The notes: a model not told the origin generated them from the sequence alone. DNA of 64,000 nucleotides from Phlebotomus papatasi (GCF_024763615.1 NC_077225.1:4216001-4280000), one strand, 5' to 3'; shown: positions 22,364 to 32,503, counted from the stretch's first letter. Numbers and translations: made by a program.

Positions 22364-22621
22364 CTAAACGGTCTGCTCTGCAGTATTTAAAGTTGTTCCT
22401 TTCGTGAGTGTATGTATCACGATCTGTCTCTTTACACGTTGATCGAACCGCTTTTTACAATGTTTATAGGCAGCATAAAGAAGAAACACGCAAATTATTG
22501 TAACGACTACTAGGATAATGTCCTTCGTGATCCATCCACTGTCACTGCTAGTTTTATTTGTAGCTGCATCGCCACTTGTGGCTTGTGTAACTATCACCTC
22601 TTTGGATTCACTACCACCCAT
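22364..22621 (-). CDS. Small N-myristoylation-type, single-pass membrane protein in the gypsy 5' leader
   Basis: 85 residues from ATG 22621 to 22364. The N-terminus is MGGSESKE, a classical N-myristoylation context. Residues about 33-53 (DIILVVVTIICVFLLYAAYKH) are a hydrophobic span followed by a basic cytoplasmic-type patch (KKRFDQRVKRQ). It lies between the primer-binding site and gag, so it would be the first ORF on the genomic RNA. It is not an envelope glycoprotein: there is no signal peptide, cysteine framework or length for that. A role in targeting Gag or RNA to membranes is conceivable but unproven. Confidence 0.6.
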   Translation of the reverse strand: MGGSESKEVIVTQATSGDAATNKTSSDSGWITKDIILVVVTIICVFLLYAAYKHCKKRFDQRVKRQIVIHTLTKGTTLNTAEQTV

Positions 22622-22841
22622 GGTTTCTTGAAGATATTTCCTTTATTAGCGAGATTTTGGCACGCACTTTTCCATACACAATAGTACAAGTCCTAGTACA
22701 AATACTAGCGCCATCCAGATAAACATAACTTTAAAAACAAAACACTCAATATCTGGACGTCCTTCAAAACTTCTGTCCATTTTTAGGATCACTCACGCAC
22801 TGAACTTCATTGATTAAAATTTTACATAATAATTTTACAAA

Positions 22842-22859
22842 GTCTTGTCACGATCGCCA
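22842..22859 (-). promoter_or_regulatory. Primer-binding site of the gypsy element
   Basis: Three bases inside the 5' LTR, the minus strand reads TGGCGATCGTGACAAGAC. It starts with TGG, complementary to a tRNA CCA end, and resembles the tRNA-Arg-type site used by mdg1/412-like elements. The tRNA identity is a suggestion from memory of that family. Confidence 0.65.
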
Positions 22860-22862
22860 TGA

Positions 22863-23010
22863 ATTGGCTTAGGATAGGAAATTCATTAAACTCAAATGTT
22901 CCGTTCCAATGCTGTTTATTGACTACTCTAGATTAATTGTACATGCTAATATAATATTCGGTAATCGCTTTCTTTCTCACACATACACATATACTTATTC
23001 TTCCACTACA
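22863..23010 (-). repeat. 5' LTR of the gypsy element
   Basis: 148 bp, nearly identical to 16540-16687. It should hold the promoter, although no clear TATA box was seen. It is short for a gypsy LTR. Confidence 0.92.
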
Positions 23011-23102
23011 GCCACAATGATGGAATCCATGTGAGCCAATGCAAGGAATTCTGTTTCTTCTTCCCTCCGTCTCTGTCCTTCGACCAAATCTCTAATGACA
23101 CT
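23011..23102 (-). pseudogene. PIF1-like helicase, exon portion upstream of the gypsy insertion
   Basis: On the minus strand a splice-acceptor-like TTTTTCTCAG ends at about 23103, followed by an open frame (RDLVEGQRRREEETEFLALAHM) that runs to the gypsy LTR. It continues in the same frame at 16535 with VDPIGDAE once the insertion and one GCCA copy are removed. This shows the helicase gene has introns and predates the gypsy element. Exons further upstream were not found. Confidence 0.65.
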
Positions 23103-24464
23103 GAGAAAAATAGGATTTATTTGAATTAAATTTTTTGCATTTTATTTTAAAAATTCTTGGTAAATATTTCAATCAAATGACTTTCCTCTCAATCTAAACA
23201 AAATAATTTTCTTTTTAGAAGTAATCACCATAATTTCAAATATTTTTGCATTCACACGAAGAATAAATAACACTGTGCAATGATGATTTTGTCCCTGCGT
23301 TCTCATGATATTTTTTCTATTGCTAGGGTCAAATGATTTACGAGAATACTTATCCCAAAGAGCATTTTCTGACCAATTCGAAAATTTGACAAAATATTGT
23401 CGAAATACGCTCGACAGGCCCAGAGATTTCGATTTAATTTCGTCGATTTGGCCAAGTTTCGTTTATTGGGATCATTTTGATTTCATTTGGATTTTGCGCC
23501 TGGTATTTAGAAAAAGCCGTTTTGCCGTTTTTTGATACTTGGGTGCCTATATCTCCGATTCTGCTGAACCGATTTATTTCTCACTATGGAATAATTTGGT
23601 TCTCGTTTACATGCCCTAAAAATCCTCTGATCAGATGAAGTTCGTTCAACTGACACCAGGGGCGCTGTAGTCTCATAAATGTCAGAAAACATGGAAAAAT
23701 CGAACTTTTTAGTAATTTTGATCAAAAATATCTCGAAAACTAGGACTGCCCCTAACAATCTTTTTTGTGAGTTTGATAGGGAAATTAAACAGCCACATTT
23801 TCGTCCATGTAGGCGGAGATTTTGCACCTTCGTAATGTTGCAGCTTTGTAAAAGTTGATTCTTTTCCAAGTTACTAAATGAATTTCATCCATGGACGTAT
23901 AATCTAAAACCTAGTCCCAGATCTCACATTTCCTGAAAAACTTGGAAGTCTAGGCCTTTTTTCCTGGATCCAAAAGGCAAAAAAAAAAATGGGCCTAAAA
24001 TCGTAATTCTGATGTGTAATATTTTATGCATTTTTGCACATAGCAAGTATCTTTTCGAAAAAGCAACTACTCCAAGTTATAGAAGTTTATTAGGGTTAAT
24101 ATTTACCGTGAAAATTTTTTGTTTAAAGAGGGTCGTTTTTGAGGGTGGAGGAAAATTCATAAGAATTACCACGCTTGCAGCTCAGGAAAATTGAATTTTG
24201 CAGCTTCGTAAAAACATCTGTCAAAATTACTGGCCACCAAATTTGAGAATTCCTCTCTGTTTTGGGTCAGACTGTGCACTCTGCTCGGTATATTTGACTC
24301 ATCAGAAAGTCCACTGAATAAATTCACAAGAAAATTGGGATAATAAACAATTTTCACTAAAATCTCGAAGGAAAACACGCACTTCCCCATCAAAATGAGA
24401 CTTCATCGGATGATTTTATTTCACTTCTGTCAAATGAAACATTAAGCCTGAATCTGTTTATTGT

Positions 24465-24921
24465 AGGTGTGATTCTTTCATTGATCATGCGGTGCATTTT
24501 GAGAATTTTTCATACAATTTGCTTTGTTTTCAAGCGGAATTTTTCGCATTTTACTTTAAATTAATGACTGGTAATTCTAAGAATCACTGATTTTCAAAAA
24601 AATGTTCTGTAAGACAGATTCGAGACGTAAGAGAAAAAACAAGGATTACAATAGGTGTGATAACTTCTTTCTGATTTGTACAGTGATGAAAGTAGACTGC
24701 TTATGGTAGATGTGATTCTTTAATTGCCACTTCGATGTATTTTGAGTATTTCTCATTCAATTTTCTTTGTTTTAAAGTGGAACTTCCCACATTTCACTAC
24801 AAATTGGTGGCTGGTCATTTTTGAAATCAGTTACGCCCGAAATATGTTCTGTAAGACCAATTGGATGTGTTAGAGAAAATCCGAGGATTACAATAGGTGT
24901 GATTATGAGAGAATCATACCT
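24465..24921. repeat. Two diverged tandem copies of a ~200-bp unit bounded by AGGTGTGAT hairpin motifs
   Basis: Unit 1 (24465-24662) and unit 2 (24708-24921) share order and blocks: AGGTGTGATTCTTTCATTG or AGATGTGATTCTTTAATTG at the left, CAATTTGCTTTGTTTT-type middle, ATGTTCTGTAAGACA, then GGATTACAATAGGTGTGAT at the right. Unit 2 ends with a stem-loop, AGGTGTGATTATGAGAGAAT followed by CATACCT. The same terminal hairpin type occurs at 31194, 28176 and 44952. Confidence 0.65.
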
Positions 24922-25378
24922 AACCAAGCCCTTAACTGACTGTCAGAATGCAGGGAAAAATGGTTTTCCGAGTGTCAAAAAACATGTGTTAGAAAAATAG
25001 CTTAAAATTGTTTTTTAATGCGTGATACCTCCTACAAATGGTGAAAACAAGTAGATGAAAGTTCCATCTAAGTAGTGATGCCCAAATTTTTGTGTCCGGT
25101 GTAACGTTTTCGGGGAAAATGAGGCATACAGAGGTGGGAAAATGTGGTACGAAGCTGAGTTAATCAGGACACCTTCGTAAAAAATGCCACTACATTTTCA
25201 TTTTCCTGTAGATGAAAATCCAAGGAATTCCAGGAATTTTGTGAGGCAGAATTATGAACCCAATAAGTAGGAGATTTTTTTGATACAGTGATATAATTGA
25301 TTCGTCGTGTGTGGCATTCAGTAAAAAATCTGAAATATTGGACTCCTTTTTTAATACGAACCTTCAAAACCTTCCCCT

Positions 25379-25736
25379 ACAACTTTTCTCTGAGATTATT
25401 TTTTAACCTCGATATTGAGGATCAAACGAGAAATTAGCATTCAGCCAACTAAATTAAACCTTCACAATTTCAAGTGTTATTGTTTTTGTTTCCTCGCAAT
25501 TAGTAAGTACGAGCTTTTATTATATTATTTAATACTTAAATATTGATATTATGGTGATTTTTATATGACATTTTAAATTTTTAAATATTATTTTGTTACT
25601 TGGAAACTTGTATAAAACTTTATCGTATCTAAGTCAAAATGTGCGAAATAGTTAAGTTTTTCCTTAGTTGGCTGAGTGCTCGTTTCTCGTTTGAACCTCA
25701 ATATTGAGGTTAAAAAGCAATCTGAGAGAAAAGTTG
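25379..25736. repeat. Nested hairpin, ~90-bp arms
   Basis: 25379-25470 and 25640-25736 are inverted copies. Shared blocks are ACAACTTTTCTCT, TTTTTAACCTC, ATATTGAGG, CAAACGAGAAA and CAGCCAACTAA. The loop of about 170 bp is AT-rich. It may be an independent MITE inside the larger element. Confidence 0.6.
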
Positions 25737-25866
25737 TACATGGACGAAAATTTAGCTGATTAAATTCTCTATCAAACCCATAAAACAGATTGTTAGGGGC
25801 AGTCCTAGTTTTCGAGATATTTTTGATCAAAGTTGCTAAAAAGTTCGATTTTCCCATCTTTTCTGA

Positions 25867-26113
25867 CATTCAATTCAATTCAATTCAATTTATTGTCACA
25901 TTCAGTGTCTTACAAATCCAAAGATTTATTTTAGTTAGACTATACATTTTTTTGTTGCCACCGACTCTGCTAGACTCCTAAAGCGTCTCAATCACCATTT
26001 TTTTTAATATAAACAATAGGAACATTTTTTTCTGAATTTTTGACTTTGCTTGGCATTTTATTATAATTTATTACTGATTTATAGTGTATTGAGTTTAGTC
26101 CATACTTCGTTGT
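25867..26113 (-). mobile_element. 5'-truncated non-LTR retrotransposon tail with (TTGAA)n end
   Basis: The stretch is absent from the otherwise matching left arm at about 23680, so it is an insertion. On the minus strand it ends with AATAAATTGAATTGAATTG and a (TTGAA)4 tail, preceded by a short UTR and apparently the last codons of an ORF. Simple-repeat tails instead of poly-A are usual in several insect non-LTR groups. Confidence 0.65.
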
Positions 26114-26455
26114 TTTTATGAGACTACAGCGCCCCTGGTGTCAGTTAGACGAACTTCATCTGTTCAGAGTATTTATCGGCAATGTAAAGGACAACAAATT
26201 GTTCCAAAGTAAGAAATAAATCAGTTCATCAGAATCGGAGATATAGGCACAAAAGTATCAAAAAACGGCAAAAACGGTTTTGCCTAGATTCCAGGCGCAG
26301 AAACAAAATGAAATCAAAATGATAAGTATTTTCGTAAATCATTTGACCCTAGCAATAGAAAAAATAGCATGAGAACCCAGGGAAAAAAAGTACAAAATTG
26401 TTGCACAGGGAATTTTATTTTTAACGTGAATGTTTAGATATTTGAAATAAATACT

Positions 26456-27121
26456 TATGCTTTTGAATTAAAGGTAATATGTAATACAAATAACAATTAT
26501 TTTGTAAAAATGAAAAATTGGACATTTAAATTGAGTATGCAACGTTGTGTTGTAAAAAATAAAATTTTGCTTTTGATTTAAAAGTAGTGCTTTAGCAAAT
26601 CAAATGCAACAAACATTCATTTAATGGGTAAAATCTAATATTGACTTTCTTGTAACCGTCTCAATATTATCGGTATTTATTTCAAATGAAGAAGACTTTT
26701 TGAACAATTGTTTCAAAATTTTATTTCAAATGATTCTCTTCTATCTATACATTAAATGACCAAATATTTAATTAAATTGTACGATACTTTTGGGATTAAA
26801 ATATATACATTTAATTTAAATTTAACAATTAAATAACTTTCAGAAAATATTTTTTACTAATGATTTGCCACTAAATATAAATAACAAGGGTTTTTACTTT
26901 CATTGTACTCGTCATAATTTGCAACATTATTCATAAAAGTCAGGGTGAAAAAAATTCCATTCATCTTAAATGTATGTAGTTGATATGTTTAGCAGAAAAG
27001 AGAAAAACAAAAGATTTTTGCGCGATAATGTTTACTTATTAGAAGGGGGAGGGAGGGGTTACAAAGGAAAAGCAATCTTTGTGCATGATTCCAGCTTTAT
27101 TTCATTCATTAGTTCATTAAT
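26456..27121. other. Non-coding AT-rich DNA
   Basis: No gene, array or inverted structure was recognised. Confidence 0.45.
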
Positions 27122-27531
27122 TTATTTTAAAGCATTTATAAACTGGGAGATTTTTGGGACTGCGTTCACTGACTTAATTTTATACAGATAGTCCTGTAAA
27201 AATTCCCAAGTATACTTGCTAATGTTGGAGTATCTTAAGTTAAATATCATCCACATTTTTATAACCGTGTCGATGCATGACCTGAACGTACACATTTTAT
27301 ATTTTAGGAATTTGTCCGGCTCACAGCATCCAATTGCAAAAATTTTTAGTTGGATTGCAATTTTGCAGCTTTCATTTTTTTGTATTTCGGCATGCATTCC
27401 TGCAAGGTCGCTTGCAACAAATAGCATATCATTTTGGGCGTCTTTAATCGACGGCTTTTTTCCACCTTTTCCAAAGCGACTTGGATGAGGAATTGCAGGG
27501 ATCAACAAAATCGTCACACAATCCGATGCTT
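27122..27531 (-). CDS. Unidentified gene fragment, probable last coding exon
   Basis: On the minus strand an acceptor (CTTTTCAG, complement of about 27532-27540) precedes an open frame of about 135 codons ending at 27122. Readable pieces are PHPSRFGKGGKKPSIKDAQN and QKNESCKIAIQLKIFAIG, with a run of aromatic and basic residues to the C-terminus. No known domain was recognised. A neighbouring exon-like frame lies at 27709-27870, but direct joining of the two is out of phase by one base, so a further exon or a mutation is needed. It might be a rare host gene, a TE-derived gene or a pseudogene. Confidence 0.35.
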
Positions 27532-27540
27532 CTGAAAAGA

Positions 27541-27650
27541 AGTTTTTATTTATTTATTTATTTTTATTTATTCATTTATGTATTTTATTATTGATTTATT
27601 TGTTTATTTGTGTTTTTTATTTATTTATTTTTTTATTTATTTTTATTCAT
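27541..27650. repeat. (TTTA)n-rich microsatellite
   Basis: Impure TTTA/TTTATTTAT tract of about 110 bp, lying in the presumed intron of the unidentified gene fragment. Confidence 0.85.
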
Positions 27651-27708
27651 CACTTTCTTTTGAACTTGGTTTACTAACTAAACAAAAATATTTATTAGAA
27701 TAACTTAC

Positions 27709-27870
27709 CATTGCATTGTCTAATTCTCCTGACACGAGGCTTCGTAGAAGAAGTTTTGCATTTATGTCCTTGATATTCATCATATAATAGTCCATCAACT
27801 TCTGCATGGCCTCATCAAAAATTCTGATCATGTTGTCAGATTTTTCGGGGTATAAATACTCAAAATCCAT
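27709..27870 (-). CDS. Unidentified gene fragment, exon with ATG and consensus donor
   Basis: The complement shows an acceptor TTCTTTTAG, then ATTAATATGG with ATG at 27870, 54 codons (MDFEYLYPEKSDNMIRIFDE and onward) and the perfect donor GTAAGT (complement of 27703-27708). The peptide is acidic, then helical, with a Met/Tyr-rich middle. The combination of ATG, open frame and both splice signals makes a real exon plausible. The partner is probably the frame at 27122-27531. Confidence 0.38.
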
Positions 27871-28174
27871 ATTAATCTAAAAGAAAAAAATTATTAGCTT
27901 AATTAATAATTCATAATTGTGAGTTGGTACGACAATCTATCGATTTTTTTCATCCCCCTCACCCAAATTTCCACCTTCAAACTACCGAGGACCATTTTTC
28001 TCAACTTCGCGTTTCAAGCAATTTCTGACCGTCCGACTAGTTATTACCACGCCTAACGTAATTATGTTGTGAATCTTTCACAACACATGTTCATTCCATT
28101 TCATATTTTTCCACCTTTTCTCTTTCCTATTTGCTTTTCTTCATTTTCCCATTTGTCCACTCATCATTCTATAT

Positions 28175-29992
28175 TAGGTGAGATTCTTAACAATCTCACC
28201 TACTATAATCCTAACAAAATTTCATGTCCTCCGATCGCGCTCAAACTTGGCCAAAATGTGTTTCGCCACTTCCTGATCACGAATATATGGGGGGCTAAGT
28301 TACGTTCCCGGCCGGCCGGCCGGCCGCTCTTTGGAGCTTAATAGCTCCTAAACTAAAAAAGATATCGACTTGCGGTTTTCGGCAAAGGTTAAATATCGTA
28401 TGAAAATTGCAACATGGTGCATTGACCCCCCACCCCCCACCCCTCCTTCCGCCATTTTGAAGACCCCCCTTTTTTTGTTTTCTCAATAGCTCCGGCCCTA
28501 TGGCATCGAGCGGGCTCAAATTTCAGTATGTTATAGCTGGGCCTTAGAGCTTTCCATCAATACCAAACTTAAGGTCCCCCGACCCCCCTGACCCGAGCTA
28601 TAAGGGTCCAAAAAAATTTTCTTAAAATGGCCATAACTCCGGTTCTAATTGTCAGAATTTAAAAAATGAGGGCTTTTTGGAAAGCTCTCGTGAAATGCCA
28701 CTTCCTCTTCTAACATCGCAAGTTCATAAAACCACCGCTAGGGGCGCTATTATTAAAAAGAAAATTTTTAAATCTTAAAAGTTAAATAGCTCAAAAATTC
28801 CTTATGAAGTCGGGCTGAAATTTTAGTATGTTGTAGCCGTTGATTATACCTATCAAACAAAAAAAACCTTAAGTCGATCCATAACCCCTGACCCGAGCTA
28901 TAAGGGGTCAAAGTTCGAACATTGACCGGCCTCTATCTCCGGTTCTAATTAACATATCGACATAAATTTTACCTTTTTGGTTTCGTCTCGATGAGCACTT
29001 TCAGATGGAAGTTCAAAAAGTCACTACAGGTGGCGCTGTGATAGCGTCAAAATTCATCGAAATTCAAAGTCACTTTTCTCAAAAACGGCATTGTGCAAGT
29101 TAATGAAATTTTAGTATGTTGTAGTCCAGTCTAGGACGTTTCCAAAATGGTGCGTATGTGCGCTGTGGTTTCAATAGAACCGGAGATATGAGGGGTAAAA
29201 GTTCACAAAATTTAAAAAATCATATCTCCGGTTCTATGTGACCGATTTTGATGAATGAGGGCTTAAACGAAAGATCTCACCAAATACTACAACTTTCTAG
29301 AATATTTGAACTTCGTGGGACCAACACCAGGGGCTCCACAGTCGAAAAACCAATTTCAATATCACATAACCTCAATTATCTCGACTGTCGCTAAACCGAT
29401 TTTGATGATTACTTCGACACAATTGTAGAACACATTTGTCTCTACATTTCGTCCATACATCATTTTCCGCTCAGACTACGCTATCACTCCGATTTTGCCG
29501 TTTAAGTGTGAAAAAATTGATTTTTCCCATAATAACGCTTTGAAATCACTCAGATGCCAATTTGACTGCCTCTACTCCACCAAGACACTTAAAATAGGGT
29601 TTTAAATGGAAAATCCCACAGAATACAACAATTCTTTAATATAGTTGAAGTTCAACAAATGACTACTTGGGGCACTCTGATGGATGAAAAAACGAGTTAA
29701 GAAACAAAAAACCTCGATTATCTTGGCTTCTGAGTAATCGATGAGATCATGTTCTATGGAAAAATTATAGAGAACATTCTGGTCTACATTTCACCCATAT
29801 AACACTTTTCTGTCAGTTCATCCAAATCCTTGACATTTTGGTTCAAATACAAAACTTGTATAATTTCACGAATTTGATTCAAGATAACTGAATGGCGTCT
29901 CCCTACTTCAGCATCAAATCGAATTTGCATGCACTCCGAGTTAGCTCACGTTAAGAATCTCACCTACATAAGCCGGTTAGGATTATCTGTCC
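28175..29992 (+). mobile_element. 1.8-kb non-coding modular repeat, copy 1
   Basis: Nearly identical to 44951-46769. The left end is TAGGTGAGATTCTTAACAAT followed by CTCACCTACTATAATCCTAAC. The right end is GTTAAGAATCTCACCTACAT and then CCGGTTAGGATTATCTGTCC, so both AGGTGAGATTCTTAAC and TAATCCTAAC recur inverted at the other end. A palindromic (GGCC)n block lies at about 28307-28326. The body has three or four diverged modules of about 290-300 bp, each with CTCCGGTTCT (28637, 28937, 29225) and, about 100 bp later, a GGGGCGCT-like block. No ORF of note exists. Termini suggest a DNA transposon with hairpin ends; the class is unknown. Confidence 0.75.
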
Positions 29993-30821
29993 TTTTTAAA
30001 AATCACGCAAATTTTATCTCGCGAGCTCCTGGAGGTCCCGAGATGAAAAATTAAATGCATTTGAGGTGAAAAATTGCTGTTTAACGCAAAGAAATAGTTA
30101 TTAATATTCTTTCTATTAATTTTAAGAAATATATAATTCTCATTGTTTCACTAGATTTTTTGTGAATCCCCTTTCAAAACGGGGATGGGGAAAAGAGTTT
30201 GGGAAGGAAATAAGAGTATTTAAAGTTAGTGATACAAACTCTATGTACAAAAAATTATAGAATTTGTATTTATCAAAAATTCCATTGTCGCCCTTCGAGT
30301 TTCATTTACTGTGGCACATTTGTTCTCACTATAGATTAAAAGAGAAAATCATTGAAAATTTTAATTTTCTTGCTTGGCACAGTAGTTGCAAGAAAACTTA
30401 TTAAAATTGGCTAAATTTATGAAATAGAATGTCCAACGGTAATTATTTTGAAATTTCATCACGCAGCCAAAGAGCGAATGAGAGAGTGCGAGCGAAAGCA
30501 AGAGTGTGCTCAAGATTGACAACTGCAGTGGAGTTAAATGTAGTTGACGGATTTTTCCAGAGTTTTTCGCGAATTTTCTTAGTTGGTAAGTCAAAGGACA
30601 ACAATTTTAGTCTCGTGAAAGATGTTTGTGTGCTTTACAGTGACTATTTTGTTCACAATTTCATTTAATGTGGGCCGAAGCCAGCATCACACACACAAGC
30701 ACTATCACGAAATTAGTGATAAATCTGCGTTTCACAGCAGAATAAGGGCCCTGGTCAAGACAATTTGTGCTCTATAGGACACAATTTTAAGGCCTAAAAA
30801 AAACACTGACACTGCACAAAC
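29993..30821. other. Non-coding DNA, no assigned feature
   Basis: AT-rich. A short open frame at 30429-30584 runs into a perfect donor (TTG then GTAAGT), so a 5' exon of a transcript is possible, but nothing downstream supports it. Confidence 0.35.
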
Positions 30822-31106
30822 TTTCCGGCCGGAAGACACTCAGATCATCACTGAGGCCCCAGGGAGTGGAATCTGGTGAAATACAGTCCATCAGATGCAA
30901 ATTCCCACTCCCTGGGCAGGAAGAAAGTTGTGCTCTGTGTCAGAACACAACTATCACAGAGCACAACTATCACAGAGCACAACTGACACAGAGCACAACT
31001 GACACAGAGCACAACTTTTGGGATGAGGATAATCACTGAAAAACACACAAATCTTCCGGCCGGAAGACACTCAGATCATCACTGAAGCCCCAGGGAGTGG
31101 GAATCC
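30822..31106. repeat. Duplicated CTTCCGGCCGGAAGACACTC block flanking a GAGCACAACT mini-array
   Basis: A block of about 50 bp (TTCCGGCCGGAAGACACTCA, then GATCATCACTGA and CCCCAGGGAGTGG) occurs at about 30822-30870 and 31053-31100. Between them CACAGAGCACAACT-type units of 15-16 bp repeat about five times (30945-31017). Each block contains the palindrome TTCCGGCCGGAA. Confidence 0.75.
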
Positions 31107-31193
31107 AGTCTAATAACTGTTCACAGGCACCAGATTCCATTCCCTGAACCTAAAAAGCTCACAAAATAACACAGTTGTGCACATCACTCTGTT

Positions 31194-31220
31194 AGGTGTG
31201 ATTCTTTCATAATCACACCT
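31194..31220. repeat. Hairpin AGGTGTGATTCTTTCATAAT-CACACCT
   Basis: Stem AGGTGTGATT pairs with AATCACACCT around a short loop. It is followed by ATTGTGATACTCCGATTTTC and GCTCCGATCGAGCTGAAA, the same arrangement as the left end of the 1.8-kb repeat, so it marks the end of a related but diverged element. The other end of that element was not located. Confidence 0.65.
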
Positions 31221-32334
31221 ATTGTGATACTCCGATTTTCTAAAAGTGCTCCGATCGAGCTGAAATTCACAGGGTATATGTTTTTTCCGGTTTGGAAAGA
31301 GATATCTTCATAAATTTTTTTTTAAATATATCTACTTGCGCGTACGATAATTTCTATAAGATTAGTTTTTTGAAAAACCGGTTCTAAACCGGTTTTTATA
31401 GTTTTTCTAGAGACTGGCTTATGCAATTTGAACTATTTTCACATCGAACAGACTGGGCTTTTTTACATGGTCATTGCTTTTTTACTCCTTCATTGCTTTT
31501 TTACACGTGGAAAAATATTCAAAAAATTGCGGCATCAAACCAATTTTTGCATCAATTTGATCTTTTTCCGTTCTCTGAGACAATATTCTGTAAAAAGAAA
31601 ATGATATTTTAGTAAAATTAGCCAAATTTAAATACCTTGAACAAAAAGCAAAAAGCAATTGCCCGGTCAATTGCTTATTCTTGACAATTCCATATCACAT
31701 AGTCCGTTAACATTCCCTATTTGAATTCATTGTTCGAAATTTCATCGACTACCATCGAAATCAGCTGATGCCAGGAAAAATCAAAACAAAGGATATTTTA
31801 CTCATAAAACTCTTGTGAAAACTTTTGAAATACATTTAAAATGAGTCTAGGCTTAGTGAAATTAAAGTTTAGTATAAAATACATGTGAATAATGCGAATT
31901 ACATTGTTTTGAACAACTGAAAATATTTCCCGCCTTGGACATTTTACTTACACTGGATGGCGCTGTTCTCAGTGAGTTATCTCATCGAAACCAATGAAGG
32001 TGTCATATCACTTCTCCATTGCTTCTTTGAAAATCGATTAAAAGAGCAATGGCCCAGTCTGTTCCATGCTTTTATGTTCATGTAGTAGCGCTACTTGAGT
32101 AGACCAATTTAAAAAAAAAAATTGGAGATTGCTCCATGATTTCTCGAGTTATTTCAAGTTAAAGATTGCAATTTTAAGAAATTTTGCTCGTAGCGTCAGG
32201 TGGGGAAAAAAGCGGGAGAAGCGACGTCACACATGGTATTGCGCCATTTCTCCCTCTCTCTCACTCCCTCTATATGTAGATATATATATATATATATACA
32301 TGTAAACATAGTATATATGATTATATATACCAGC
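31221..32334. other. Non-coding DNA, probably body of a diverged repeat
   Basis: Follows the hairpin at 31194. Contains GACTGGGC and CATTGCTTTTTTAC direct repeats near 31450-31500 and a (TA)n tract at about 32280-32298. No coding sequence was recognised. Confidence 0.4.
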
Positions 32335-32497
32335 GGATTTTCGCGGGTCGCGAATGTTTTCGCGGTGTCTCGTGGGCCGCGAAATTTTCGCGGATTTTCG
32401 CGGGTCGCGAAATTTTTCGCGGATTTGCGCGGGTCGCGAAATTTTTCGCGGATTTTCGCGGATTTTCGCGGGTCGCGAAATTTTTCGCGGATTTTCA
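32335..32497. repeat. Tandem array of a ~29-bp GCGGATTTTCGCGGGTCGCGAA unit
   Basis: About five to six imperfect copies of GCGGATTTTCGCGGGTCGCG-AAATTTTT. The unit is rich in self-complementary CGCG and TCGCGA and is CpG-dense compared with its AT-rich surroundings. The array directly abuts the 147-bp satellite. Confidence 0.85.
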
Positions 32498-32503
32498 ATG
32501 GCA

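Larger units (their letters stand above)
16540..23010 (-). mobile_element. Ty3/gypsy LTR retrotransposon, nearly intact
   Basis: 6.47 kb with 148-bp LTRs that differ at only one noticed position (CTCAACTG versus CTCAAATG), so insertion was recent. Minus-strand order: 5' LTR, primer-binding site, small membrane-protein ORF, gag, then pol in the order protease, RT, RNase H, integrase, polypurine tract, 3' LTR. RT before integrase defines Ty3/gypsy. Only two lesions were found: one TAG in gag and one single-base deletion in RT. No envelope gene follows pol. The element is inserted in a helicase exon. Confidence 0.93.
23236..26455. mobile_element. Long inverted-repeat element, ~600-bp arms, no transposase seen
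   Basis: Sequence at about 23236-23815 recurs inverted at about 25737-26455 with many small differences. Shared blocks include GGGTCAAATGATTTACGA, ACACCAGGGGCGCTGTAGTC and TTTTCGTCCATGTA. The right arm is longer because a LINE tail is inserted in it. The interior holds a duplicated unit (24465-24921) and a separate hairpin (25379-25736) but no coding region. The ends fade gradually and no target duplication was found, so the boundaries are approximate. Confidence 0.7.

Noticed and set aside
22364..22621. Retroviral envelope gene
   Set aside because: Only 85 residues with no signal peptide, cysteine pattern or furin site, and it lies before gag rather than after pol.
30361..30668. Coding gene from the two overlapping frames at 30.4-30.7 kb
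   Set aside because: No motif and no supported exon partner. Only a single donor-like GTAAGT was found.
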